From: Tsuneonella dongtanensis
Lineage (GTDB): Bacteria > Pseudomonadota > Alphaproteobacteria > Sphingomonadales > Sphingomonadaceae
Length of the DNA stretch: 64,000 nt
Direction: 5' to 3'
Assembly: GCF_001698205.1 (NCBI RefSeq)
Contig: NZ_CP016591.1
Span: forward strand, 1,550,001-1,614,000
The notes under the pieces were generated by a model. The model saw only the letters and a program-made list of their open reading frames with translations, was not told the origin of the DNA and did not search any database. Positions 16,967 to 25,926 of this stretch are shown one piece after another (the first letter of the stretch is position 1; every line of letters starts with the position of its first letter). Made by a program: the position numbers and the translations under genes.

Positions 16967-17639
16967 GCGACATGGATTTCAACGCGACATGAAGCGCGCG
17001 ATGAAGGCAGCGATCGCCGCCAAGATGGCGGCGCGCAGCGCGGGACGTGGATGGGGCGATGAGGGTCCGTTCGGGCCGCACGGCCCGTTCGGCGCCAATG
17101 GGCCGTGGGGGCCCGGCGGGCCATTTGGTCCCAACGGCCCTTGGGGCGGTGACGGCGGTGGGCCTCGCGCTCGACGCCGGCGGATGTTCGGGCAGGGCGA
17201 GCTGCGTCTTGCGCTGCTCAAGCTGATCGCCGACCAGCCGCGTCACGGCTATGAACTGATCAAGGCGATCGAGGAGATGACCGGCGGCGGCTATGCCCCG
17301 AGCCCCGGTGCTGTCTACCCGACCCTCCAACTCCTCGCCGACGAAGGCGTGATCGAGGAGAAGGCCGACGACGCCAGCGCGCGGAAACCGTTCGCGATCA
17401 CTCCAGCCGGCGAGCAGGAACTGGTCGACAAGGCGGACGAGGTTTCCGCGCTGTTCGAGCGCCTGTCCGAGCACGGCGAACACCAGCAGCGTACCCGCAG
17501 CCCGCACCTGTTTCGCGCGATGGGCAATCTTGCGCAGGTCCTCAAGCACAAGGCGCGCGGCGGCGGTCTCGACGAGGACGCGATAAACGAGATCGTCGAC
17601 ATGATCGACGAGATGGCCAAGCGCATCGAGCGGCTCTGA
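16965..17639 (+). CDS. PadR family transcriptional regulator with GP-rich spacer
   Basis: A 224-residue DNA-binding repressor. Residues 1-28 are basic and helical; residues 34-62 are a collagen-like Gly/Pro spacer built of units such as GPFGPHGPFGANGPWG. The winged-helix PadR domain follows (residues 77-150: ALLKLIADQPRHGYELIKAI, SPGAVYPTLQLL). The C-terminal part contains helices ending DMIDEMAKRIERL that probably dimerise. PadR repressors often sense small molecules or envelope stress. The start at 16965 has a strong AGGAAGG site. Candidate operators overlap the promoter. The next gene, a membrane protein, is the most likely regulated partner, though a hairpin lies between. Confidence 0.85.
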   Translation: MRHGFQRDMKRAMKAAIAAKMAARSAGRGWGDEGPFGPHGPFGANGPWGPGGPFGPNGPWGGDGGGPRARRRRMFGQGELRLALLKLIADQPRHGYELIKAIEEMTGGGYAPSPGAVYPTLQLLADEGVIEEKADDASARKPFAITPAGEQELVDKADEVSALFERLSEHGEHQQRTRSPHLFRAMGNLAQVLKHKARGGGLDEDAINEIVDMIDEMAKRIERL

Positions 17640-17656
17640 CCTGCACGCGATTGGCG

Positions 17657-17693
17657 GACCCGCTGCGGCGTGATAGAAACGCCGCAGCGGGTC
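17657..17693 (+). terminator. Perfect 15-bp hairpin after the PadR gene
   Basis: Arms GACCCGCTGCGGCGT and ACGCCGCAGCGGGTC pair without mismatch around GATAGAA. No T-tract follows, so it may be a weak or factor-aided terminator, an mRNA-stabilising hairpin, or an attenuator ahead of the gene at 17716. Confidence 0.5.
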
Positions 17694-17715
17694 GCTGAAC
17701 TGTGGAGGGGCAGTT

Positions 17716-18189
17716 ATGGACGAAACGATCGAAACCGGGCCAATGCGGGCGGGAACGCCATGGCATGTCTGGGTAGTCGGCGTGCTGGCGCTGCTGTGGA
17801 ACACTTTCGGCGCTTACGACTACATCATGTCGAAGACCGGCAACCGCGACTATCTCGCCTCGATGATGGAGCCCGTCGGCGTCACGGTAGACGATGCGAT
17901 CGCATACATGAACGCCATGCCGCTCTGGGCGAACATCGGCTGGGGCCTGGGCGTGTGGGGCGCGGTGGCGGGATCGCTGCTTGTCCTGCTGCGCAGCCGC
18001 TTCGCATTCCACGCGTTTGTCGTGTCGCTTATCGGCCTCGTGCTCGGCACGTTCCACCAGCTGTCGAGCCCGATGCCGGGAATGACCGACACCACCACGC
18101 CGATGATCTTCACGGCAGTGATCTTCGTGATCACGTTGCTGCTGATCTGGTACACGCGGCGGCAGAGCGCGAACGGGGTGCTGCGCTGA
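17716..18189 (+). CDS. Four-helix integral membrane protein, function unknown
   Basis: A 157-residue inner-membrane protein. Hydrophobic segments lie at about residues 17-36 (VWVVGVLALLWNTFGAYDY), 71-92, 98-113 and 130-147. The first helix with LLWNTFGAYDY and the second with ANIGWGLGVWGAVAG resemble small sugar- or stress-related membrane proteins found beside PadR genes, but I cannot name the family. A GGAGGGG ribosome binding site is 6 bases before the ATG. It follows the PadR gene on the same strand by 76 bases, with the 15-bp hairpin between. Confidence 0.7.
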   Translation: MDETIETGPMRAGTPWHVWVVGVLALLWNTFGAYDYIMSKTGNRDYLASMMEPVGVTVDDAIAYMNAMPLWANIGWGLGVWGAVAGSLLVLLRSRFAFHAFVVSLIGLVLGTFHQLSSPMPGMTDTTTPMIFTAVIFVITLLLIWYTRRQSANGVLR

Positions 18190-18190
18190 C

Positions 18191-19351
18191 CTAGCGCCTC
18201 TTCAGATCGTTTCGCACCGCCAGCACCCTCAGATAGGTGTCGGCGACCGCCTTGTTTATCGCGTCCCATTCGAACGCCTTCGCGCGGTCCGCGCCCGCTT
18301 GCCCGTGGGCGATACGTAGTGCCGGGTCGGCCACGTATCCGGCTATCCTGTCGGCATAGGCCCCGGCGTCGCGCGGAGGGACGAGGTAGCCGTTGATCCC
18401 ATCCTCGACCAGACTGGCAGCGCCCGTCGCGTCGGCTGCCACCACGGGCACACCGCACGCCATGGCCTCCAGCGTGACGTTGCCGAACGTTTCGGTCACG
18501 CTGGGGTTGAGCAGCACGTCCATCGAGGCGACCGCGCGGCCGAGATCGGCACCGCCCTGGAAGCCGACGAAGCAGGCGGTCGGCATCTTGTCCTCGAAGG
18601 CCGCACGGGCGGGACCGTCGCCGATGACCAGCACCTTGTGCGGCACTTCGCGTCGTTCGAGCTCGGCGACGACGTCTCCGAAAACGTCGAGGCCTTTCTC
18701 CAGAACGAGCCGTCCGAGGAATCCGACGACGACATCGCCATCGGCAAACCCCAGTTCCCGCCGCCATGCATGGTCGCGCCGCTCCGGATTGAATATCTGG
18801 TGTTCGACCCCGCGAGACCACAATCCGATGTCCCGGTTCATCTTTTGCTCGCGCAGCGTGTCGATCATGCTGGGCGAAGGGGTGACCAGCGCGTCGCAGC
18901 GCCGATAGAGTTTGCGCAGCCATGCCTCGACGGCCGGCTCCATGAAACCGAGCCTGTAATAGCGCGGGTAGGTCTCGAACCGGGTATGGACGCTGGCAAC
19001 AACCGGCAGGTTGCGTTCGCGCGCCCAACTGGCGGCCTCGCGCGCCGCGAAATCCGGCGAGGAGATATGCACGACATGCGGGTCGAACGCGGCAAGGTCC
19101 TCGCGCACGCGTTTGCCGAGCCAGGCCGGCACCCGATATTCGCTGCGACCGGGTATCGCGATCGAGGGCAGGCTGACGAGCTCACCCTTGGGTTCGAACG
19201 GCGGTTTTTCGATCGTCGGCGAATAGACGCGCACCTGCGCCCCTTGCCGCAGCAGGTAATCGACTAGGCGATTGAGCGCCTTGTTCGCGCCGTCGACCGT
19301 CATGGCGTAATTGCCGCTGAAAAGCGCGATGCGGAGGTCGGATACCTGCAT
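18191..19351 (-). CDS. GT4 family glycosyltransferase
   Basis: A 386-residue GT-B fold glycosyltransferase. The N-terminal half has GANKALNRLVDYLLRQG and VHISSPDF; the donor-binding half has GFLGRLVLEKGLDVF, VIGDGPARAAFE and the family signature PSVTETFGNVTLEAMACGVPVVA with the paired Glu residues. The pattern is close to mannosyl- or sulfoquinovosyl-transferase types (MgtA/SqdX-like) that glycosylate membrane lipids, but the donor and acceptor cannot be read from the sequence. It lies divergent from serC and converges with the membrane-protein gene at 17716. Confidence 0.85.
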   Translation of the reverse strand: MQVSDLRIALFSGNYAMTVDGANKALNRLVDYLLRQGAQVRVYSPTIEKPPFEPKGELVSLPSIAIPGRSEYRVPAWLGKRVREDLAAFDPHVVHISSPDFAAREAASWARERNLPVVASVHTRFETYPRYYRLGFMEPAVEAWLRKLYRRCDALVTPSPSMIDTLREQKMNRDIGLWSRGVEHQIFNPERRDHAWRRELGFADGDVVVGFLGRLVLEKGLDVFGDVVAELERREVPHKVLVIGDGPARAAFEDKMPTACFVGFQGGADLGRAVASMDVLLNPSVTETFGNVTLEAMACGVPVVAADATGAASLVEDGINGYLVPPRDAGAYADRIAGYVADPALRIAHGQAGADRAKAFEWDAINKAVADTYLRVLAVRNDLKRR

Positions 19352-19523
19352 TGCGCGGCCATATGAGCGTCACATTGGTTTGGCGAGAGGGGAACCGACG
19401 CTGCGCAAAGGCGCTTTGCCGGATAATCCGATTGCGCGCTTGACTTGCTGCGCCGCAACATTAGTGCGGCCGGCGGGCCACGCGGTCCCAACGCCGCGCG
19501 TGCTCTCTGCAAGGAGAGACTAC

Positions 19524-20654
19524 ATGACTGATACCCCGCCGTTGCCGGCTTTGAAGCCGGCGCGCCCCTATTTCTCTTCCGGTCCCTGCGCGAAGCCGCC
19601 GGGCTGGTCCCCCGACAAGCTGGCCACCGAATCGCTCGGGCGTTCGCACCGTTCGAAGATCGGCAAGGCGCGCCTGCAGTACTGCATCGACCTCATCCGC
19701 GAAGTGCTCGAGGTGCCTGAGACGCACCGCATCGGCATTGTGCCCGGGTCGGACACCGGCGCGGTCGAAATGGCGATGTGGACGATGCTGGGTGCGCGCG
19801 GCGTGACCACGCTGGCGTGGGAGAGCTTCGGCGAGGGCTGGGTGACCGATGCGGTCAAGCAGCTCAAGATCGATCCCACGGTGATCCGCGCCGACTACGG
19901 CCAGCTTCCCGATCTCGGCGAGGTGAATTTCGCCGACGACGTGATCTTCACCTGGAACGGCACCACTTCCGGTGTTCGCGTACCGAACGGCGACTGGATC
20001 GCCGCCGACCGCGTAGGCCTGACCATTGCCGATGCGACCAGCGCGGTGTTCGCGCAGGACATCGCCTGGGACAAGGTCGATGTGCTGACCTTTAGCTGGC
20101 AGAAGGTGCTGGGCGGGGAAGGCGCGCACGGCGTGCTGATACTCGGCCCTCGCGCGGTCGAGCGGTTGGAGAGCTATACTCCCGAATGGCCGTTGCCGAA
20201 GGTCTTCCGCCTCGTGTCGAAGGGCAAGCTTGCCGAGGGCGTCTTCAAGGGCGAGACGATCAACACCCCGTCGATGCTCGCGGTCGAGGATGCGATCTTC
20301 GCGCTCGAGTGGGGCAAGTCGCTCGGCGGCCTCTCCGCCATGAAGGCCCGGGCAGATGCCAACGCCGCTGCTCTCGACGCCATCGTGCAGAGCCGCGAAT
20401 GGCTGGGCCACCTCGCTGCCGATCCCGCGAGCCGCTCCAACACCAGCGTCTGCCTGACGGTCGACGGTGCCGACGAGGCGCGCATCAAGGCGATGGCCAA
20501 GCTGCTCGAAGAGCACGATGCCGCCTACGACGTCGCGGGCTATCGCGACGCCCCGGCGGGCCTGCGCATCTGGTGCGGTGCCACGGTCGAGACCGCCGAC
20601 ATCGAGGCGCTCGGGCCCTGGCTCGACTGGGCCTACGCGGCGACTGCAGCCTGA
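19524..20654 (+). CDS. serC: Phosphoserine aminotransferase
   Basis: A 376-residue PLP-dependent enzyme converting 3-phosphohydroxypyruvate to phosphoserine. The PLP lysine lies in TFSWQKVLGGEGAHG, the substrate motif is FSSGPCAKPPGW near the N-terminus, and SHRSKIGKARL is a phosphate-binding stretch. The sequence is of the alphaproteobacterial/archaeal subtype. The ATG at 19524 is preceded by AAGGAGAG, while the longer open frame lacks family sequence. serA follows 62 bases downstream on the same strand, so both committed steps of serine synthesis are probably one operon. Confidence 0.94.
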   Translation: MTDTPPLPALKPARPYFSSGPCAKPPGWSPDKLATESLGRSHRSKIGKARLQYCIDLIREVLEVPETHRIGIVPGSDTGAVEMAMWTMLGARGVTTLAWESFGEGWVTDAVKQLKIDPTVIRADYGQLPDLGEVNFADDVIFTWNGTTSGVRVPNGDWIAADRVGLTIADATSAVFAQDIAWDKVDVLTFSWQKVLGGEGAHGVLILGPRAVERLESYTPEWPLPKVFRLVSKGKLAEGVFKGETINTPSMLAVEDAIFALEWGKSLGGLSAMKARADANAAALDAIVQSREWLGHLAADPASRSNTSVCLTVDGADEARIKAMAKLLEEHDAAYDVAGYRDAPAGLRIWCGATVETADIEALGPWLDWAYAATAA

Positions 20655-20716
20655 CTTTCGCGTGAGCGGGCCCCGTGCCCGCCGCGTCTTTTCATTTGCA
20701 TTCAAGGAGGCCGACG

Positions 20717-22300
20717 ATGGCCAAGCCCAAAGTTCTCATCAGCGACAAGATGGACCCCAACGCCGCGAAGATCTTCGAAGAGCGCGGCTGCGACGTCGAC
20801 GTGATCACCGGCGAAACGCCCGAACAGCTCATCGCCCGCATCGGCGAATACGATGGCCTCGCCATCCGCAGTTCGACCAAGGTGACGAAGGAAATCCTCG
20901 ACGCCGCGACCAACCTCAAGGTCATCGGCCGCGCCGGGATCGGGGTCGACAACGTCGATATTCCCTACGCCAGCGGCAAGGGCGTGGTCGTGATGAACAC
21001 CCCGTTCGGCAACTCGATCACCACCGCCGAACACGCCATCGCGCTGATGTTCGCGCTCGCCCGCCAGATTCCCGAGGCCAACGAGCTGACGCAGAAGGGC
21101 GAGTGGCCGAAGAACGGCTTCATGGGCGTCGAAGTGACCGGCAAGACCCTCGGGCTCATCGGCGCGGGCAACATCGGCTCGATCGTCGCCAGCCGCGCGC
21201 TCGGCCTGCGGATGAAGGTCGTCGCCTACGACCCGTTCCTGACCGAGGAGCGCGCTGTGGAACTGGGCATCGAGAAGGTCGACCTCGAAACGCTCCTCAG
21301 CCGTGCCGACTTCATCACGCTGCATACCCCGCTGACCGACCAGACCCGCAACATCCTGAGCCGCGAGCGGCTCGAAAAGACCAAGAAGGGTGTGCGCATC
21401 GTCAACTGCGCGCGGGGCGGTCTGATCGACGAAGCGGCGCTGAAGGATCTGCTGGACAGCGGGCACATCGCGGGCGCCGCCCTCGACGTCTTCGCGGTCG
21501 AGCCGGCGAAGGATTCGCCGCTGTTCGGAACGAAGAACTTCATCTGCACCCCGCACCTCGGCGCTTCCACGACCGAGGCTCAGGTCAACGTCGCGCTGCA
21601 AGTTGCCGAGCAGATGGCCGACTACCTCGTCAACGGCGGGGTCACCAACGCGCTCAACATGCCGTCGCTCAGCGCCGAGGAGGCGCCCAAGCTGCGCCCC
21701 TACATGAAGCTCGCAGAAAACCTCGGCAGCCTCGTCGGCCAGCTCGCCCACGGAAACCTCACGCAGATTTCGATCGAGCGCGAAGGTGCCGCAGCCGAGC
21801 TCGCCGGCAAGCCACTCGAGGCAGCGGTGCTGGCGGGCTTCATGCGCCGCTATTCGGATAGCGTGAACATGGTCAACGCGCCGTACCTCGCGAAGGAGCG
21901 CGGCATGGACGTGCGCTCGATCCGCCACGAGCGCGAGGGCGCGTACAATACCCTGCTTCGTGTCACCGTCGGTACCGATGCCGGTGACCGCTCGGTTGCA
22001 GGTACGCTCTTCGGTCAGGACAACGCCCGGCTGGTCGAGATTTTCGGCATCGGCATCGAGGCGGAACTGGCCGGCCACATGCTCTACATCGTGAACGAGG
22101 ACGCGCCTGGTTTCATCGGGCGCATCGGCACCCTGTTGGGCGAGAGCGGGATCAACATTGGCACGTTCCACCTCGGCCGCCGCGATGCCGGGGGCGAGGC
22201 GGTGCTGCTCTTGAGCGTCGACCAGGCCATTCCCAAGAACGTGATCGATGCCGCGTGCAAGCTCGAAGGCGTGAAGACCGTCATGGCGCTCGAGTTCTGA
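20717..22300 (+). CDS. serA: D-3-phosphoglycerate dehydrogenase
   Basis: A 527-residue NAD-dependent enzyme that starts serine biosynthesis. It has the 2-hydroxyacid dehydrogenase domain with GKTLGLIGAGNIGS as the Rossmann motif and VNCARGGLIDEAAL, then the intervening domain, and ends with an ACT domain (MLYIVNEDAPGFIGRIGTLL) for serine feedback. Full-length type 1 architecture. The ATG at 20717 has AAGGAGG upstream. It follows serC and precedes hisZ by 19 bases, so all three may share a transcript. Confidence 0.95.
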   Translation: MAKPKVLISDKMDPNAAKIFEERGCDVDVITGETPEQLIARIGEYDGLAIRSSTKVTKEILDAATNLKVIGRAGIGVDNVDIPYASGKGVVVMNTPFGNSITTAEHAIALMFALARQIPEANELTQKGEWPKNGFMGVEVTGKTLGLIGAGNIGSIVASRALGLRMKVVAYDPFLTEERAVELGIEKVDLETLLSRADFITLHTPLTDQTRNILSRERLEKTKKGVRIVNCARGGLIDEAALKDLLDSGHIAGAALDVFAVEPAKDSPLFGTKNFICTPHLGASTTEAQVNVALQVAEQMADYLVNGGVTNALNMPSLSAEEAPKLRPYMKLAENLGSLVGQLAHGNLTQISIEREGAAAELAGKPLEAAVLAGFMRRYSDSVNMVNAPYLAKERGMDVRSIRHEREGAYNTLLRVTVGTDAGDRSVAGTLFGQDNARLVEIFGIGIEAELAGHMLYIVNEDAPGFIGRIGTLLGESGINIGTFHLGRRDAGGEAVLLLSVDQAIPKNVIDAACKLEGVKTVMALEF

Positions 22301-22319
22301 CCGCGCTAGGGCGCCGCCT

Positions 22320-23456
22320 GTGACCGATCCGACCGCCGACCTGCTGCCCATCGGGCTCGAGGACCGCTTGCCGGCCTCGGCCCGCGCGCTCACGCGGGCC
22401 CGACGCGCAGCGCTCGATGCCATGGACGCCCATGGATACGACAGGGTCATCCCGCCGCTGATCGAGTTCGAGAAGTCGATGGCAACGCGGATGAGCGGGG
22501 TGGCAACGCGCCGCATGTTCCGCTTCGTCGACCCCGCGTCGCTGCGCACACTGGCGCTGCGGAGCGACATAACCGTGCAGGTCGGGCGTATAGCCGCGAC
22601 CAGCATGGCAGGCGCCCCGCGGCCCTTGCGGCTGTGCTATGCAGGCGAGGTTGCGGTGATTGCCAGCGATCAGCTCGATCCGGCGCGCGAACGGCTGCAA
22701 ATCGGGGCGGAACTGATCGGCAGCGATAGCGCGGCGGCAGCGGCGGAGATCGTGGTTCTCGCGATCGAGGCGCTGAGCGCGGCGGGGGCCACAGGCATCT
22801 CGGTCGATTTCACCCTGCCGGACCTCGTCGACACGCTGGCCGCCTCAGCCCTGCCGATTGCGGCCGATCGCATCGATGACGTTCGCCGGGAGCTTGATGC
22901 GAAGGACGCCGGTGCGCTGAAAGCCGCAGGCGGCGAGAGCTATCTCCCACTGCTCTATGCCGCGGGGCCGTTTGATGATGCGGTCTCCAGGCTCGCGGAA
23001 ATCGATGCGGGCGGCGCGCTCGCCTCGCGGATAGCCGGCCTGAAGGACATCGCTGCGCGCGTGGGCGACAAAGCGCGCGTCACGCTCGATCCGGCGGAAC
23101 GGCACGGCTTCCAGTACCAGAGCTGGTTCGGCTTCACGCTCTATGCCGAGGGGGTGCGCGGCACCTTGGGGCGCGGCGGCACCTATCGTGCCGGCGGAGA
23201 CGAGCCCGCGACCGGTTTCTCGCTCTACATCGATCCGCTGGTGGACGCCCTCGGGGGCGCCCCGCAGGGCGATCTTCTGTTCCTTCCTCTAGGCCACGAT
23301 CCAGAAGTCGCGGCGCGGCTGCGCGCGATTGGCTGGCGGACCCTGCAGGCGCTGGATGCCGAAGAGGATCCCAGGCGGTTGGGCTGTACCCACGTACTCG
23401 ACGCGGGAGAGACCCGGCCCGCCTGGGGTCGTGTCAGCCCGTTTCGGCAAGCATGA
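22320..23456 (+). CDS. hisZ: ATP phosphoribosyltransferase regulatory subunit
   Basis: A 378-residue HisRS-like protein without tRNA charging function; it pairs with short HisG to make the first enzyme of histidine synthesis. Features are the class II synthetase motif RRMFRFVDPASLRTLALRSDIT, the glycine-rich GRGGTYRAGG, and loss of the anticodon domain. The GTG at 22320 starts the conserved frame. hisG is not in the window. The 3' end overlaps the convergent PilZ gene by 23 bases. In related genomes hisZ commonly precedes purA; here 5.5 kb of other genes separate them. Confidence 0.92.
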   Translation: MTDPTADLLPIGLEDRLPASARALTRARRAALDAMDAHGYDRVIPPLIEFEKSMATRMSGVATRRMFRFVDPASLRTLALRSDITVQVGRIAATSMAGAPRPLRLCYAGEVAVIASDQLDPARERLQIGAELIGSDSAAAAAEIVVLAIEALSAAGATGISVDFTLPDLVDTLAASALPIAADRIDDVRRELDAKDAGALKAAGGESYLPLLYAAGPFDDAVSRLAEIDAGGALASRIAGLKDIAARVGDKARVTLDPAERHGFQYQSWFGFTLYAEGVRGTLGRGGTYRAGGDEPATGFSLYIDPLVDALGGAPQGDLLFLPLGHDPEVAARLRAIGWRTLQALDAEEDPRRLGCTHVLDAGETRPAWGRVSPFRQA

Positions 23457-24213
23457 TCGAATCCTTCGGCAGCGACAGCCCGAACTGCTCGCCGCGCTTC
23501 CAGATGATCGTGCCCCAGATCGGTTGGCAGCCGGCAAAACGCACCTCCAGTGTTTCGCCGATCTCCTGGCCGATGGACCCACTCGCCATGACCCCGCTTC
23601 CCGAGATGTTGGCAATCTCGGCGGGCCGGTCCGCGGGACCAATCGCCATTTCGGCGTCGTCCGGAGCGGGATAGCGGGGCTCATGCCGGTGATCGGACAT
23701 GCGTGCCGTGTTCCTCCGGACCAAAGTGAAGATCGACTTGCCGCCCTCGATCGGCTGCTTGTCGAGGAGCAGGCCAGGGTCCGGTACGACGTAACCCGAC
23801 CGGATCTGGTCGCGTCGCGAGCCGCTGGGGCGCTCTTTCGGCGGGTCCTGCGGACGGCTGGGGGCTGTCCACGACAGCATCGGCGCAGGCGGCGCGCCGT
23901 GACCGTGCAAGGAGATCAACCGCTGGAAGACGGCGGGATGAAGCCGCCTTTCGAAAATAAGCCCACTACGTCCTTCCTCTGTCCAGCAGACCCGGGCGGT
24001 GAGGCTTTCAAGACCCGGAATCCGTACGAAGACGTCGGCGTCGGGATCAGGGATGAGATGCATGCCGCCAATGCGGCATCCAGCGGTCGAAAGTTCGTGG
24101 AGCGTCGCGGGCACCTGGCTCGCACCGCGCTTGCGCACTGCCGCAGTCACTTCGAGCGAGAACCGCCCTTCGCAGCGCCGTTCGCCCTCCGTCTGCTCGC
24201 TGCTGCTCATCAT
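23434..24213 (-). CDS. Double PilZ domain protein
   Basis: A 259-residue cytoplasmic protein with two PilZ-like modules, so it probably binds cyclic di-GMP. The first (about residues 12-105) has RCEGR as the RxxxR motif and ELSTAG; the second (about residues 170-255) has RHEPR and the better conserved NISGSGV. A linker rich in Pro/Arg joins them. Such proteins control motility, polysaccharide or cell-surface functions, but no effector domain is present. The ATG at 24213 has AAAGGA upstream. It is convergent with hisZ and overlaps it by 23 bases. A possible CtrA-type site lies about 180 bases upstream. Confidence 0.85.
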   Translation of the reverse strand: MMSSSEQTEGERRCEGRFSLEVTAAVRKRGASQVPATLHELSTAGCRIGGMHLIPDPDADVFVRIPGLESLTARVCWTEEGRSGLIFERRLHPAVFQRLISLHGHGAPPAPMLSWTAPSRPQDPPKERPSGSRRDQIRSGYVVPDPGLLLDKQPIEGGKSIFTLVRRNTARMSDHRHEPRYPAPDDAEMAIGPADRPAEIANISGSGVMASGSIGQEIGETLEVRFAGCQPIWGTIIWKRGEQFGLSLPKDSIMLAETG

Positions 24214-24394
24214 CGCATTGTCCTTTGTCTGCCGAACCTGGCTCGGCTTCCGACGATGAATGGCTCTGGTGCGACCCGGCATGTCCATTCCGTGCGGAAG
24301 CCGGTGGGAGCATTCTCCCGTGGCGAGCAGAAAGGCGACAAACCTGTCGCGGGGCAACGCGAAAGCGACGGACGTCCCAGGTTGGGGTTAATCG

Positions 24395-24409
24395 ATAACG
24401 AGGGGTTAA
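24395..24409 (-). promoter_or_regulatory. Possible CtrA-type binding site upstream of the PilZ gene
   Basis: On the minus strand TTAA is followed after 7 bases by TTAT, one mismatch from the alphaproteobacterial CtrA pattern TTAA-N7-TTAA. A second TTAACC lies just downstream. A match this short can arise by chance; it is listed because PilZ and motility genes are frequent CtrA targets. Confidence 0.25.
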
Positions 24410-24502
24410 TTACCCGCCTTCGGCCGCTTAACTACGTAAGCGTCTGCAAGTGGGCGCTTGCTGTCGATTGACCTGCCGCCCCGACCTTTTTGGCGCGCTC
24501 TA

Positions 24503-25915
24503 TCAGCCCATGAAGCCGAGATTCGGACTGGCAAAGCGGCCGATGTTGGGTGCGATGCTCGAAAGCTCGCTGTCGGCGACTCCGAACCACCGGGCAAGGG
24601 TCGCGGAGTACTGATCGACGGACGTCGAAGGAAGCAGGCGGCCCTGGCCGACTTGGTCGTCGGATGTGACCGACACGCTCGGCGCGCGGCCGTAGAATCG
24701 GCCGCCCTGAACCGCACCGCCGAGGATGAAATGGTGGCCGCCCCATCCGTGGTCGCTGCCATCCCCGTTGGAGCTCAGCGTGCGTCCGAAATCCGAGGCG
24801 GTGAAGGTGGTCACCTGGTTCGCCACGCCCAGTTCGACGGTCGCCCGGTAGAATGCGTCCATCGCGAAATCGACCTGGCCGAGCAGCGCCTCGTGCGAGC
24901 CGATGAGGTCGTCGTGATGGTCGAACCCGCCAAGGCTGACGAGAAATACCTGACGAGTCACCCCCAGCGCGCTGCGCGCTGCGATCATCCGGGCAACCAC
25001 CGACATCTGGGTAGCGAGACGGTTGGTGGTAGGACCGAAATCGGTCGTGAGCGAGGTCGTCGCGAGCGCGTTGTTGACGAAGCCGCCGAACTCGATCGAG
25101 CGCGCCATAACCTGGGCGTAGTCCATCTCGAGGACATGACCGTTGTGCGCACGCAGCAGGGAGGAAAGAGCGGTCTGTGCGGCGGATGAGTTGTATATAC
25201 GCCTCCCAAGCCCGCTGATCGTCACCGCGCCGGAGGTCTGTACCTGATAGGGCAGGGCGTTGCGCCCCGACAGGAAGACTGCGTTGCCGGTCGCGTTGAT
25301 CGCGGTGAACATCGAATTCGTGTTCGAGGACAGCGCCAGGTCTCCCATCCGTCCGCCCCAGCCGGTCACCGATCCCTCGGGCGCGGAACTCTGCCAGGTC
25401 GATTGCTGGTCGTTGTGCGAGAACAGCTTCGGCGGCTTGGGGAAGCTGACGTTGTTGCTGCTGTTGTATTCGGCACGGGTCAGCGGAACGATCAGCGGGC
25501 CGACGTTGAGCAGCGGCGCCATCTTGCCTTCGTCGAACCGCGCCTTGAGCCGGGGCATCGTCGGAGCGATCGCATAGCGGATGTCGTCGGTCAGTACCTG
25601 CGACTGGGGCTGGACCAGGACAGTGTTCGCAAGGCTCGACTGCGACAGGGCAATCCCGCTCGTCCCCCCGCGGATCGTCGAATAGCGGCCGTAGTTGAGG
25701 TTGTCGTAAGGGATGAGTGTGTTGGCGTAATCGTTGCCTCCGTAAAGGAAGACGCAGACCAGCGCCTTGTATCCGCCAGCCGAACTGAACGCTGCCGCCT
25801 CGCCGATCCCGGCAAGGCCGAGGGCATAGGCGCTGGCGGACCCGGCTACCGCCAGGTGCCCGGTACGCTGGAGGAACGCGCGCCGCGAAATCTCGTCGCT
25901 CTTGCCGATGAACAT
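24503..25915 (-). CDS. DUF1501 family exported protein (Tat signal)
   Basis: A 470-residue protein of the DUF1501 family, related to the alkaline phosphatase/sulfatase fold by pattern. Residues 1-40 are a twin-arginine signal (RRAFLQRTGHLAVAG), so it is exported folded. Family motifs include VFLYGGNDYANT near the N-terminus and VFLVSLGGFDHHDDL and FGRTLSSNGDGSDHGWGGHHF, which supply probable metal or active-site His/Asp residues. It starts 11 bases after the DUF1800 stop; this pair is conserved across many bacteria but its role is undefined. Start chosen at 25915 because it places the Tat signal at the N-terminus. Confidence 0.9.
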   Translation of the reverse strand: MFIGKSDEISRRAFLQRTGHLAVAGSASAYALGLAGIGEAAAFSSAGGYKALVCVFLYGGNDYANTLIPYDNLNYGRYSTIRGGTSGIALSQSSLANTVLVQPQSQVLTDDIRYAIAPTMPRLKARFDEGKMAPLLNVGPLIVPLTRAEYNSSNNVSFPKPPKLFSHNDQQSTWQSSAPEGSVTGWGGRMGDLALSSNTNSMFTAINATGNAVFLSGRNALPYQVQTSGAVTISGLGRRIYNSSAAQTALSSLLRAHNGHVLEMDYAQVMARSIEFGGFVNNALATTSLTTDFGPTTNRLATQMSVVARMIAARSALGVTRQVFLVSLGGFDHHDDLIGSHEALLGQVDFAMDAFYRATVELGVANQVTTFTASDFGRTLSSNGDGSDHGWGGHHFILGGAVQGGRFYGRAPSVSVTSDDQVGQGRLLPSTSVDQYSATLARWFGVADSELSSIAPNIGRFASPNLGFMG

Positions 25916-25926
25916 TGCCGCGCCCC

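Noticed and set aside
19440-19466. TTGACT before serC as a promoter
   Set aside because: The nearest A/T-rich candidate (-10) is at the wrong spacing.
20702-22606. 634-residue minus-strand open frame
   Set aside because: It is antisense to serA, whose domains are complete; the frame has no conserved motif.
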